A stretch of DNA of 56,854 nucleotides, from the NCBI GenBank assembly GCA_000158655.1, contig EQ973340.1, forward strand, positions 88,016 through 144,869, read 5' to 3'. Position numbers and translations under genes: made by a program. Positions within the stretch are counted from its first letter, which is position 1; the number at the start of each line of letters is the position of its first letter. The stretch comes from [Clostridium] methylpentosum DSM 5476 (GTDB lineage Bacteria; Bacillota; Clostridia; Oscillospirales; Ruminococcaceae). Below are positions 14,957 through 21,925 of this stretch, piece by piece. Below the pieces are notes generated by a model that saw nothing but the letters and a program-made list of their open reading frames with translations, had not been told where the DNA came from and did not search any database.

Positions 14957-15229
14957 ATGGAAACCAAAGATTTATACTGTCTTCACTGGCACTTTAAGCA
15001 CCTATACGAATCTTGTATAAATGATTTGCCAAGCGATTTAGCTATCATATGTATGAAATGTAAATATGCTGAATCCTGCAAGTTTGACCACGTTGCAGCA
15101 ATGCAACGTATGCAACAAATTACAGGTATTAGCATTTGTTATCTAATTAACCCTCAGGAGCACTTAGATAGATGGGACAATTATTTGGATCAGGGAAGAG
15201 GTTGCCGTCCCCTTACGGGTGTATATTGA
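14957..15229 (+). CDS. Small Cys-rich protein whose 3' end is a CRISPR repeat
   Basis: 90 residues starting METKDLYCLHWHFKHLYESC; ATG is chosen because GGAGGTG lies 6 bases upstream. A cysteine cluster (CMKCKYAESC, ~35-44) suggests metal binding. The last eight codons and the stop lie in the first repeat of array 4, so the gene has probably been truncated or adapted by the array. No family recognised; position between a phage promoter and a CRISPR array makes an immunity-related role conceivable but unproven. Confidence 0.6.
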   Translation: METKDLYCLHWHFKHLYESCINDLPSDLAIICMKCKYAESCKFDHVAAMQRMQQITGISICYLINPQEHLDRWDNYLDQGRGCRPLTGVY

Positions 15230-15364
15230 GATTTTTGCATCAGGCAGCAATTCTAAGGCTTTTATGGTTGCCGTCCCCTTACGGGGGTATATTGAGATCG
15301 TCATCTACCGCGATGAGAACCAGTCGATTCAAGTTGCCGTCCCCTTACGGGGATATATTATGAT
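15201..15364 (+). CRISPR. CRISPR mini-array 4 (3 repeats, 2 spacers)
   Basis: Repeats at 15201-15232, 15267-15298 and 15333-15364 with 34-base spacers. Spacer 1 (15233-15266) matches the tail fibre gene at 49700-49733 (30/34; 5' flank TTC). Spacer 2 (15299-15332) is identical (34/34) to 45346-45379 in the XkdQ-like hub gene; its 5' flank is AGC. The terminal repeat reads ATATATTATGAT and carries the stop codon of repressor 5. Confidence 0.94.
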
Positions 15365-15678
15365 TTGTCCTGATCGGCCAAGGCAGCGAGAAATCCCTCT
15401 GCTTTGGCCTTGGATTTCTCGTCGAGAGAATCGTAGAGTTTCAGGATCAGTTGCGCATCTTTAGTAATATCTTTCTTTTGTTCTACAGTATTAGTGTCAA
15501 AATCAAACAAATCTCCAATTGGAACTTTGTATAGCCTCGCTAACATTGTCAATGTGTTATAATCAGCCTCACGCTTACCGTTTTCGATGTTTGTATAGGC
15601 AGCACGTGTTATTCCTAAATACTCTGCAACTTCAAGCTGTGTTAAATCGCGTTTATTTCTTAATTCTTTAAATCTCAT
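15358..15678 (-). CDS. XRE-family repressor 5, probable CI-like master repressor
   Basis: 106 residues starting MRFKELRNKRDLTQLEVAEY; ATG at 15678 follows AAAGGTGAAATTT. Helix-turn-helix ~12-34 (LTQLEVAEYLGITRAAYTNI), then the shared tail (LYDSLDEKSKAKAEGFLAAL). It is divergent from the early operon, with four operator copies between, the arrangement of a lysogeny switch. Its 3' end is close to identical to repressor 3 and overlaps the last repeat of array 4. Maintains lysogeny by inference. Confidence 0.9.
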   Translation of the reverse strand: MRFKELRNKRDLTQLEVAEYLGITRAAYTNIENGKREADYNTLTMLARLYKVPIGDLFDFDTNTVEQKKDITKDAQLILKLYDSLDEKSKAKAEGFLAALADQDKS

Positions 15679-15705
15679 AAATTTCACCTTTAAATTTATT
15701 ATAAG

Positions 15706-15823
15706 GTTTCAATAAGAAACTAGCAAGTGAATGACAATTATTGTTTCGATAAGAAACTTTTATTTAATAAAAAGCTTGACAAAGTTTCGTAATGAAACTA
15801 TAATAAAAGTGTCATAATGAAAC
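15706..15823 (+). promoter_or_regulatory. Early promoter P5 with four operators
   Basis: TTGACA (15776-15781), 17 bases, TATAAT (15799-15804). Four 15-base sites of form GTTTC-N5-GAAAC lie at 15706-15720, 15743-15757, 15784-15798 (filling the promoter spacer) and 15809-15823 (one mismatch). This is the genuine lysis/lysogeny switch, and its design (operator in the spacer) is the template seen again in P1-P4. Confidence 0.93.
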
Positions 15824-15842
15824 ATAGAGAGCGAGTGATATT

Positions 15843-16040
15843 ATGAAATGTGTCTGGCTTGTTGAAGCGAGGGCTAAAATAGGCCTTACGCAAAAAGAAG
15901 TATCCGATAGAACAAACATTTCACGTTCACATTATACAAACATCGAACAGGGGGTACGCCGTCCCAGCCCAGAGACCGCAAAAACAATCGGTGAAGTCTT
16001 AAATATTGACTGGCAAAAATTCTATGAATCAAAAAGCTAG
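15843..16040 (+). CDS. Cro-like XRE regulator
   Basis: 65 residues, almost all helix-turn-helix (LTQKEVSDRTNISRSHYTNI, ~14-33). First gene after P5 and divergent from repressor 5, hence the Cro position. Probably competes for the GTTTC-N5-GAAAC operators. The ATG follows GAGCGAG. Confidence 0.85.
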   Translation: MKCVWLVEARAKIGLTQKEVSDRTNISRSHYTNIEQGVRRPSPETAKTIGEVLNIDWQKFYESKS

Positions 16041-16059
16041 TGAATAAGAGGAGATTACC

Positions 16060-16245
16060 ATGAATGCTATAAGACACTGGCGATTAAAATCCGGACTGAC
16101 GCAGAGCGAAATTGCAAAAACATTAAAAATAGATCGATCAACGATAGCAAAATGGGAAGCAGGGAAATCTCAGCCCAGATTTGATAAATTGCCGCAATTA
16201 GCCTCGATTTTATCCTGTAACATCAATGACCTATTTGAGCATTAG
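16060..16245 (+). CDS. Small XRE-family regulator
   Basis: 61 residues with a textbook helix-turn-helix (LTQSEIAKTLKIDRSTIAKW). The ATG follows AGAGGAG. Second gene of the early operon; it may be an excision or early-gene regulator. No further domain. Confidence 0.85.
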   Translation: MNAIRHWRLKSGLTQSEIAKTLKIDRSTIAKWEAGKSQPRFDKLPQLASILSCNINDLFEH

Positions 16246-16268
16246 ACGATTTTAAAGGAGGAATCACA

Positions 16269-16463
16269 TTGAAAATTGAAACCCCTCAATGGGGAAAAGA
16301 AGTAAAAAAGAAACTGGTCGACGAGGAGTGCAGCGTCACAGAGTTTGCCAAGCGGATCGGTATGAGTCGGAGTCGGGTTTCCGGTCTAATCAACGGTTCG
16401 GCAGTCAGCCCGATCGGCCAGAGGAAAATCTGCGAGTACCTTGGCCTGTATGACTACATTTAA
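16269..16463 (+). CDS. Small helix-turn-helix protein
   Basis: 64 residues; TTG start after AAAGGAGG. Segment VTEFAKRIGMSRSRVSGLIN forms a helix-turn-helix of the Cro/excisionase-like type. Third gene of the early operon. Confidence 0.8.
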   Translation: MKIETPQWGKEVKKKLVDEECSVTEFAKRIGMSRSRVSGLINGSAVSPIGQRKICEYLGLYDYI

Positions 16464-16491
16464 AGTATACCCCAAAAAGAAGGTGAAGTGA

Positions 16492-16929
16492 ATGCCGAGG
16501 AAGCACCGGAACATCTATAAAATCGGTCGGGAAGATGCTGGATTGACGCAAGAGCGGGCATCCGAGCTCATCGACATTTCAGTTGAGAGTTTGAGGGCCT
16601 ATGAAAACAACATCCGGATCCCTCCCGATCCCGTAGTGATCCGGATGATTGAGATCTACGATGCAAGGTATCTGGCGTACCAGCATCTAAAAACCAGCGC
16701 TGAGGTCGGAAGAAAATATATGCCCGACATCGAACTCAAGGACCTGCCGATGGCAATCCTGAACCTGCAAAAAGCGGTTGCTGATTATTTAAAGGTGGGA
16801 GATGAGGTGATCGATATTGCATACGACGGGGTTATAGATGATGAAGAACGCCCCCGCTGGGAAACGATCCTGCAGATGTTGGATAAGATTTCCGAGGCTA
16901 TACTGGCTTTAAAATTTGCAAAGGAGTGA
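16492..16929 (+). CDS. XRE-family protein with helical C-terminal domain
   Basis: 145 residues. N-terminal helix-turn-helix (LTQERASELIDISVESLRAY, ~18-37), then an amphipathic helical domain (~60-145, LPMAILNLQKAVADYLKVGD, WETILQMLDKISEAILALKF). This layout is common in Clostridial phages and resembles small replication-associated or regulatory proteins. RBS AAGGTGAAGTGA. Confidence 0.8.
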   Translation: MPRKHRNIYKIGREDAGLTQERASELIDISVESLRAYENNIRIPPDPVVIRMIEIYDARYLAYQHLKTSAEVGRKYMPDIELKDLPMAILNLQKAVADYLKVGDEVIDIAYDGVIDDEERPRWETILQMLDKISEAILALKFAKE

Positions 16930-16959
16930 TGCGGGTGATCACTTAAAATCTTTATGGCA

Positions 16960-17056
16960 ATATCATTTCATCAGCCGATCGCTTGATGAGATGAGACAGA
17001 ATTCTGGACGGAGTGACCAGCTGATAACTGGAAGATTTGTCTTCCCCTGCGTGCCT
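16960..17056 (+). pseudogene. Decayed copy of the zinc-ribbon gene at 18788
   Basis: The stretch TTCATCAGCCGATCGCTTGATG...CAGAATTCTGGACGGAGTGACCAG...CTTCCCCTGCG follows 18825-18921 (same order, many substitutions and small indels, no open frame). It looks like a degenerate duplicate of part of the zinc-ribbon gene, left in the gap between two early genes. Confidence 0.6.
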
Positions 17057-17089
17057 GTAGATCATCCAGCGTAGAAAGGAAGTGAGAAC

Positions 17090-17314
17090 ATGGCAAGACC
17101 CTGTAAAAGAACGATAAGTATCAATACATTGAATCTATTGGCTGATGAAATAGAGAAAGCCGTTAGCGCCTTAGAAAAAGAAAACGGCCAGGGTAACTGG
17201 AATACCCAAGCCGTTTGCAGACTCAATAAAGTTTGCGACTATCTTAGGACAAATGAATCATCATCCGATTCATCTATGGAAAGAAAATCTATTGCATCCT
17301 GTGGCAATTCATAG
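17090..17314 (+). CDS. Small early-region protein (74 aa)
   Basis: The N-terminal ~55 residues (ISINTLNLLADEIEKAVSAL) form a helical segment; the Ser-rich C-terminus (ESSSDSSMERKSIASC) is out of character and overlaps the 3' end of the minus-strand gene at 17239-17565, suggesting that the original C-terminus was replaced when that gene inserted. ATG after AAAGGAAGTGAG. Function unknown. Confidence 0.6.
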   Translation: MARPCKRTISINTLNLLADEIEKAVSALEKENGQGNWNTQAVCRLNKVCDYLRTNESSSDSSMERKSIASCGNS

Positions 17315-17565
17315 TAGTAACCTGTTTTCGGAATCGCGAAGGTAAATACCACACTGTCTAATGTTGTGTATTCACGCAAAATGTTTGTTACAAAATATTC
17401 ATCTGGTGATACAAACAGGTGGGATACTTTGTCTTTCGGGGCGCAATAAAGCCAAAGATTGTCGCTCAACCTATGATATCTGCTGGAATAATCAGCAATT
17501 TTTGTTTCTAATTCCGCAGAAGTACAACGGAGAGTCGAGAGGTCGCAACAAAACATATAGAACAA
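17239..17565 (-). CDS. Minus-strand 'moron' protein, possibly ferredoxin-like
   Basis: 108 residues on the strand opposite to all other early genes, with its own promoter (extended -10 TGTTATAAT) and GGAG 8 bases before a TTG start. Pattern: beta-strand MFCCDL, helix, RYHRLSDNLWLYCAPKD, helix, DSVVFTFAIPKTGYYYEL. This faintly resembles small Cas2/SinR-like ferredoxin folds, but no catalytic residue can be argued. Lower G+C than neighbours. Likely expressed in the lysogen; may be a defence or conversion gene. Confidence 0.6.
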   Translation of the reverse strand: MFYMFCCDLSTLRCTSAELETKIADYSSRYHRLSDNLWLYCAPKDKVSHLFVSPDEYFVTNILREYTTLDSVVFTFAIPKTGYYYELPQDAIDFLSIDESDDDSFVLR

Positions 17566-17579
17566 AAAAACAACTCCTT

Positions 17580-17600
17580 TCCAACTCGATTATAACATGA
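17580..17600 (-). promoter_or_regulatory. Extended -10 promoter of the minus-strand gene
   Basis: Minus-strand TGTTATAAT about 20 bases before the GGAG site; the -35 region is weak. Confidence 0.5.
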
Positions 17601-17703
17601 TAAGTGAAACGGAGCGACAGACAAATAGTAACATCTAGCAGACCAAACAATATGAATAGGACAATCTGTTCTCTCAATAAAATGCAGAAGGGAGGCGATG
17701 CAG

Positions 17704-17934
17704 ATGGCGCGCGGAAAGCCACTTACTTCGACAAGCTATGTGAAGCTGCCGGATGGAACAATCAAAGAGATACTCAGAATCGATGAAAATGGAACGGTTA
17801 CATGGACAATGGATGAAGAAGAGTGGGCCGTGTACCGGGACAAGATGCTTGAACGTATGGGACGGGAAATGTCGCTGTATTATTCCAGTCACCCTGAGAA
17901 GGACCCTAGCGTGTGGAGCATAGAATCTACATAA
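17704..17934 (+). CDS. Hypothetical early protein (76 aa)
   Basis: Starts MARGKPLTSTSYVKLPDG; this ATG is preferred to the one two codons earlier because GGGAGG is then 8-9 bases away. Acidic helix DEEEWAVYRDKMLERM in the C-terminal half. Common size and context of conserved Clostridial phage proteins; no function recognised. Confidence 0.65.
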   Translation: MARGKPLTSTSYVKLPDGTIKEILRIDENGTVTWTMDEEEWAVYRDKMLERMGREMSLYYSSHPEKDPSVWSIEST

Positions 17935-18062
17935 TAAAGAGAATCTTCTGTCAGACCGGCGCCTGGCCGGTCGGCTCAAAAAGGACAAGCTTTCATTTGA
18001 TCATCGGGGCGCAAAAATTGAAGTGAACGATCAAGGAGAAAGCAGAAAAAAGGAGGAAGCAT
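17935..18062. other. Short non-coding gap
   Basis: Contains a GACCGGCGCCTGGCCGGTC inverted repeat (~17956-17974) and the AAAAGGAGGAAG ribosome binding site of the next gene; nothing else recognised. Confidence 0.4.
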
Positions 18063-18476
18063 TTGAAAAAGCGAATTGCAGCTGGCCTATGTCTGATTCT
18101 AGAGCTGTCGTTCGGAGCGGCAACAGGTTGGATGGTTTCCGTTTGGCTGCTCCCCTATGCCAGGGAACAACGGGGATACAGCGCGGTCGGCGGGGAATGG
18201 ATCCTCATTCTTGCGGCTGGTGTCTTAGGTGTGTATTTGGCGGATCAATTTATTGACCAGCTCAAGGAGATGAGATTGCATGGCAAACGCAAGGTGCCAC
18301 AGGTGCAACCGGCGGCTGAAAGACCCGGAGTGCATGGAGGCCGGCTATGGGCGGACCTGTTACAGCAAAACATTCAACCGGCCGTTTCCTTCCAAGGGAA
18401 GGACAGCATCATTCCGGTCAACGAACAAAACACCGGGCAGATCGAGCAGTTCAAACGGGTCTCCAGCAAAAGGTGA
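18063..18476 (+). CDS. Small membrane protein with run-on C-terminus
   Basis: TTG start after AAAAGGAGGAAG. Residues 1-75 hold two membrane helices (IAAGLCLILELSFGAATGWM and WILILAAGVLGVYLADQF). After about residue 75 the frame runs for 197 bases inside the next gene in another frame and loses any pattern, so the original stop was probably lost or the native protein ends near 18290. Function unknown. Confidence 0.6.
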   Translation: MKKRIAAGLCLILELSFGAATGWMVSVWLLPYAREQRGYSAVGGEWILILAAGVLGVYLADQFIDQLKEMRLHGKRKVPQVQPAAERPGVHGGRLWADLLQQNIQPAVSFQGKDSIIPVNEQNTGQIEQFKRVSSKR

Positions 18477-18807
18477 ACCTGTGGAAGCTATCCCTCTTTT
18501 GGCGCAGACTGTGGTCTGCAAACGGTTGGCAGACCGGACCCCCAGCGTCAATATCCCACATCTCGTGACGCACCACAGCCCGGATGGATTTGAATGGGGG
18601 TATGCCGGCAGCGGGCCGTCCGAGCTGGCGCTCAACATCCTTGTTGTGTACATAGGCGAAAAACGGGCGCTTCCGCTGCATCAGGAGTTCAAGCGAAGCT
18701 TTCTAGAGTCCATGCCTTTCGAAGGCGGGACGATCACAAGGGCGGACATTGTCGATTGGCTCAAACGACATGGAGAGGAGGAGCCTTATGGGGTGTGCGC
18801 GAATTGA
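18280..18807 (+). CDS. DUF6011/DUF6166-type zinc-finger protein
   Basis: 175 residues. N-terminal zinc knuckle (ARCHRCNRRLKDPECMEAGYGRTCYSK) as in DUF6011, a Ser/Pro-rich linker, and a C-terminal domain GFEWGYAGSGPSELALNILV as in DUF6166. Both are frequent in phage and mobile-element early regions; role unknown. ATG follows AAGGAGATGAG. Confidence 0.8.
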   Translation: MANARCHRCNRRLKDPECMEAGYGRTCYSKTFNRPFPSKGRTASFRSTNKTPGRSSSSNGSPAKGEPVEAIPLLAQTVVCKRLADRTPSVNIPHLVTHHSPDGFEWGYAGSGPSELALNILVVYIGEKRALPLHQEFKRSFLESMPFEGGTITRADIVDWLKRHGEEEPYGVCAN

Positions 18808-19006
18808 AATCAACCACCGCATTTCGGATGTCAACCTCTTCATCAGCCGGGCAGTTGATGTGCTGAAGCAGAATCCTGGCCGGAGAGACCAGCCGGTGAC
18901 CAGAAGGTTCGTCTGCCCCTGCGGCTGCATTACAGCTCAGGCAATTATCCGGAATTCCAACGGGGCGCCGTCCGCACGCTGCCCAAAGTGCGGTATGAAT
19001 TTTTGA
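18788..19006 (+). CDS. Small zinc-ribbon protein
   Basis: 72 residues beginning MGCARIEINHRISDV; ATG chosen because GGAGGAG is 8 bases upstream. Two CxxC-type pairs (CPCGC and CPKCG) form a likely zinc ribbon. It overlaps the previous gene by 20 bases. A degenerate second copy lies at 16960-17056. Confidence 0.7.
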   Translation: MGCARIEINHRISDVNLFISRAVDVLKQNPGRRDQPVTRRFVCPCGCITAQAIIRNSNGAPSARCPKCGMNF

Positions 19007-19021
19007 AAGGAGGTGTTTCAA

Positions 19022-19147
19022 TTGCGGAATAAAAAAAGCTCCCTGGGGCGCTGGCACGCCGACAAGGAGCAATCAAAACGATACACCTGTATCATACATC
19101 ATTTTCAGAATGAAGTCAAGAAAGGATCATATCATGGAGTATTTTAA
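19022..19147 (+). CDS. Short ORF over a conserved hairpin (41 aa)
   Basis: TTG start 8 bases after GGAGGTG; 41 basic residues (RNKKSSLGRWHADKEQSKRY). The DNA contains AGCTCC...GGAGC and GGGGCGC/GCACGCC pairing, so it may be a translated leader or a regulatory hairpin rather than a functional protein. It overlaps the start of the next gene. Confidence 0.4.
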   Translation: MRNKKSSLGRWHADKEQSKRYTCIIHHFQNEVKKGSYHGVF

Positions 19148-19940
19148 TGATTTTGCTGTCGTAGACGGATTTCATGTGCAGCCGGGATTTTTCCGATTTC
19201 AGCTGGATGGGACCGATTATTTCTCCAGCGGGATGCAGTGTTACAAACATCTCAAAGCCTACTATTTGGACAAAGATATAGACCAATATTGTGAAGTTTG
19301 GCTTGATCCAGCAGAACATCCGATTGCCGAAGTGCTGGCGGAGCGGGATGAAAATGAAAGGTACAGCAAGTTTCAACAATCACTTGGAATAGAAACCGGT
19401 TTTACCGACTACTGTTTCCTCGACGATCGGCGGAAGGAAAAGCAGGTATTCGAGTCCTTGATTGGCAAATTCGGACTCACTCCGAAAGAATGCGCCTACA
19501 TTGCAGAATACATCGTATCGGAAGAGATCACTCCGGAAATCAAAGAGATTACCGACCCGGACGAGTTCGCGGAAGAACTCACGCTTGCCAACTATGGCAC
19601 TTACCATAGCTGGGCAGGGAGCCATGGCCAAACAGAAAAGGGAACCGTCTTAATTGGAGATCTAAAATGGGGGAAAAGCCTTTCTACGTGTGACCAGCAT
19701 GACGGGAACGGGGATCCGCATTATGAGGAATCCTATGAAAGACCGAATTTTGATATCACAAAAAAGGCTGTTATACACATTTTTACGGAGATCTGGGATC
19801 ATTACAACAACAACGATCAAGAGGAAAACACCGATCATATTGTGATCTACAACCCTGCGGAGAGCAGCATAAAAGAGTTGACAACAACTGCGCAGAATGC
19901 CATTCAGCTGATCGAGGCATCGAGAAAGGAGAGCCAATGA
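19134..19940 (+). CDS. Hypothetical early protein (268 aa)
   Basis: Starts MEYFNDFAVVDGFHVQPGFF at 19134. Acidic, soluble, with no membrane helix or recognised catalytic motif; a His/Asp-rich stretch (CDQHDGNGDPHYEESY) lies near residue 195. It overlaps by four bases the start of the SbcC-like ATPase, so the two are probably translated together and it may be a partner in the recombination module. Confidence 0.75.
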   Translation: MEYFNDFAVVDGFHVQPGFFRFQLDGTDYFSSGMQCYKHLKAYYLDKDIDQYCEVWLDPAEHPIAEVLAERDENERYSKFQQSLGIETGFTDYCFLDDRRKEKQVFESLIGKFGLTPKECAYIAEYIVSEEITPEIKEITDPDEFAEELTLANYGTYHSWAGSHGQTEKGTVLIGDLKWGKSLSTCDQHDGNGDPHYEESYERPNFDITKKAVIHIFTEIWDHYNNNDQEENTDHIVIYNPAESSIKELTTTAQNAIQLIEASRKESQ

Positions 19941-21925
19941 AACTACTTAAGCTCTCGCTGACAAATTTCCAGGGCATCCCGCACGCGGAGTTCGACTTTG
20001 ATGGACAAAGCGCAAGCATCTACGGCACCAACGGCACAGGAAAGACGACGGTGTTCAATGCAATGACCTACCTTCTGTTTGACAAGGCGAGCACAGGGGA
20101 GAGGAACTACACCCCGAAAACGACCGACCACGACGGCAATGATGTCCACTTCCTCAACCATATTGTAGAAGCCGTATTCCAGAAGGAGGACGGCAGCAGG
20201 ATCACCTTGAAAAAAGATTACCATGAAAAATACAAGACCAAGAGAGGAGCTTCAGAAAAGCTGATGGACGGCCACGGCGTCGACTACTTTGTCGACGGGG
20301 TACCGGTTAAGGAGAAGCAGTTCAACAACATGCTGTGCTTTGAATTCGGAACCATAGAGCAGTTGAAAATGCTCACGATGCCGGACTATTTCTGTGAGAG
20401 CCTGGATTGGCGTTCCCGCAGGGAGATCCTGCTGCAGCTCTGCGGGGATGTCACCGATGAAGACGTCATCTCCAGCTGCGAAGAGTTGGGAGATCTCAAA
20501 AAGCTATTGCTCAAACCTGGGTCTGCAGATCAGTACTATTCTGTGGATGAATACAAGTTAATCGCGAATGCCACCAAGACCAAACTCAACAAGCAGCTTC
20601 AGGAGATTCCCGGCCGCATTGATGAAGCGCAGAGGGCGATTCCAGACACAGAGGGGATGGAGCTGGAAGCGATTCAGAACAAGCTGGATGCCTTGTACGA
20701 GGAAAAGAGCGGGTATGAGGCAAAAAAGGTGACAGCCCTGTCCCAGGACAGGATGCTCGCCGCCATCAACGTGAAGATCTCCGAGGCGGAGGCCGGGCTC
20801 AAGCGTGCCGAAGCCGAATACCTCCGGCAGCAATCCGAGGAGGGAAGGTCGGTTTACAGCGAGATCGACCGGCTTATGGAAGAGCGGGCAAAGCTCCGTG
20901 ACCGCCTCCTGGATCTGGAAAAGAAATTGAGGCAGGGCCAAAAAGAATTGGGGAACCTCAACGATACGAGAAAACGCTTGATGGAGGAGTACCGCCGGGA
21001 GAAGGACAGGCAGTGGAATGACGAGGACAATTTTTGTCCTACCTGCAAGCGGGAGCTTCCTATCGAGAAAATCAAAAAGGCAAAAGAGGAATTTTACCTG
21101 CAGAAAAGCAGCAGGCTGGAGCAGATCAACCAGAAAGGGAAGACGGAGGCCAGCAAGGATCTGATTGCCTCTGCAGAAAAAGAAATCCAAACCAATGCTG
21201 ACGGCATCCGACAAACCCAGAAAGAAATCGAACAGATGGATGACCGGATGGACAAGCTCTCCTCAAATTTGAGGCAGAGGCCGAAGTTTGAATTTACTGA
21301 TACATACAATCAGATTTTTACCGAGATCCACAATCTCACCCTGCAAAAACAAAATCAGGAGGAGCTTTCCGCAAAGATCGTGCAGAAGTACGATGATCAA
21401 CTCGCCGCCCTTCAGGCAAAGATCAATGAACAGGAAAACTACAAGACAATGCTTGAGATTACCCAGGGGCAGCAAAGGCGTATTCAAGATCTGCAAGAAC
21501 AGGAGCAGGATCTCGCAGGTAAATTTGAAGAGGTTCAGAAAGGAATTTACCTCTGTGACCTCTTTGTGCGGGAGAAGGTTTCACTGCTCACGAGTAAGAT
21601 CAATTCCAGGTTCCGGACCGTCCGGTTCCGCCTTGTGCAGAATCTCGGTTCCGGGGGAATCCAAGAGGTCTGCGAGGCGCTAGTGCTGGATGACAGCGGC
21701 AACCACACGCTATTCTCCTCAGCGAACAAGGCAGCAAAACTCAAAGCCGGTCTGGAAGTGATCCACACTCTGTCCGTCCATTGGAACCGGTCAATGCCGG
21801 TGTTTGTAGATAATGCAGAGAGCGTTGTCCGTCTCAAACGGGAGGTAGACCAGCTGATCCGCCTGGTCGTCTCAGAGAAGGATTTAAAACTGCGGACTGT
21901 CATTGAAGAACAGGAGGAATCGTAG
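19937..21925 (+). CDS. SbcC/Rad50-like AAA ATPase
   Basis: 662 residues. Walker A GTNGTGKTT (~30-38), long antiparallel coiled coil (~210-540) interrupted by a zinc-hook CPTC (~361), and a C-terminal lobe with PVFVDNAESV as the Walker B strand. SbcC/Rad50 proteins tether DNA ends and regulate a nuclease. It precedes a RecT-like annealing protein, so it probably serves phage recombination or end processing. No SbcD-like nuclease is in the window. Confidence 0.88.
   Translation: MKLLKLSLTNFQGIPHAEFDFDGQSASIYGTNGTGKTTVFNAMTYLLFDKASTGERNYTPKTTDHDGNDVHFLNHIVEAVFQKEDGSRITLKKDYHEKYKTKRGASEKLMDGHGVDYFVDGVPVKEKQFNNMLCFEFGTIEQLKMLTMPDYFCESLDWRSRREILLQLCGDVTDEDVISSCEELGDLKKLLLKPGSADQYYSVDEYKLIANATKTKLNKQLQEIPGRIDEAQRAIPDTEGMELEAIQNKLDALYEEKSGYEAKKVTALSQDRMLAAINVKISEAEAGLKRAEAEYLRQQSEEGRSVYSEIDRLMEERAKLRDRLLDLEKKLRQGQKELGNLNDTRKRLMEEYRREKDRQWNDEDNFCPTCKRELPIEKIKKAKEEFYLQKSSRLEQINQKGKTEASKDLIASAEKEIQTNADGIRQTQKEIEQMDDRMDKLSSNLRQRPKFEFTDTYNQIFTEIHNLTLQKQNQEELSAKIVQKYDDQLAALQAKINEQENYKTMLEITQGQQRRIQDLQEQEQDLAGKFEEVQKGIYLCDLFVREKVSLLTSKINSRFRTVRFRLVQNLGSGGIQEVCEALVLDDSGNHTLFSSANKAAKLKAGLEVIHTLSVHWNRSMPVFVDNAESVVRLKREVDQLIRLVVSEKDLKLRTVIEEQEES

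Noticed and set aside
12191-15364. Island repeats as ordinary tandem repeats or a phage origin (iterons)
   Set aside because: Unit length 32, unique 34-37-base spacers, degenerate terminal repeats, type I-C-like ends and exact matches of spacers to distant genes fit CRISPR, not iterons.
17239-17565. Calling the minus-strand gene cas2
   Set aside because: Only the strand order is suggestive; no conserved catalytic Asp context or cas neighbours.
20558-21214. 218-residue minus-strand frame
   Set aside because: Antisense shadow of the SbcC-like coiled coil.
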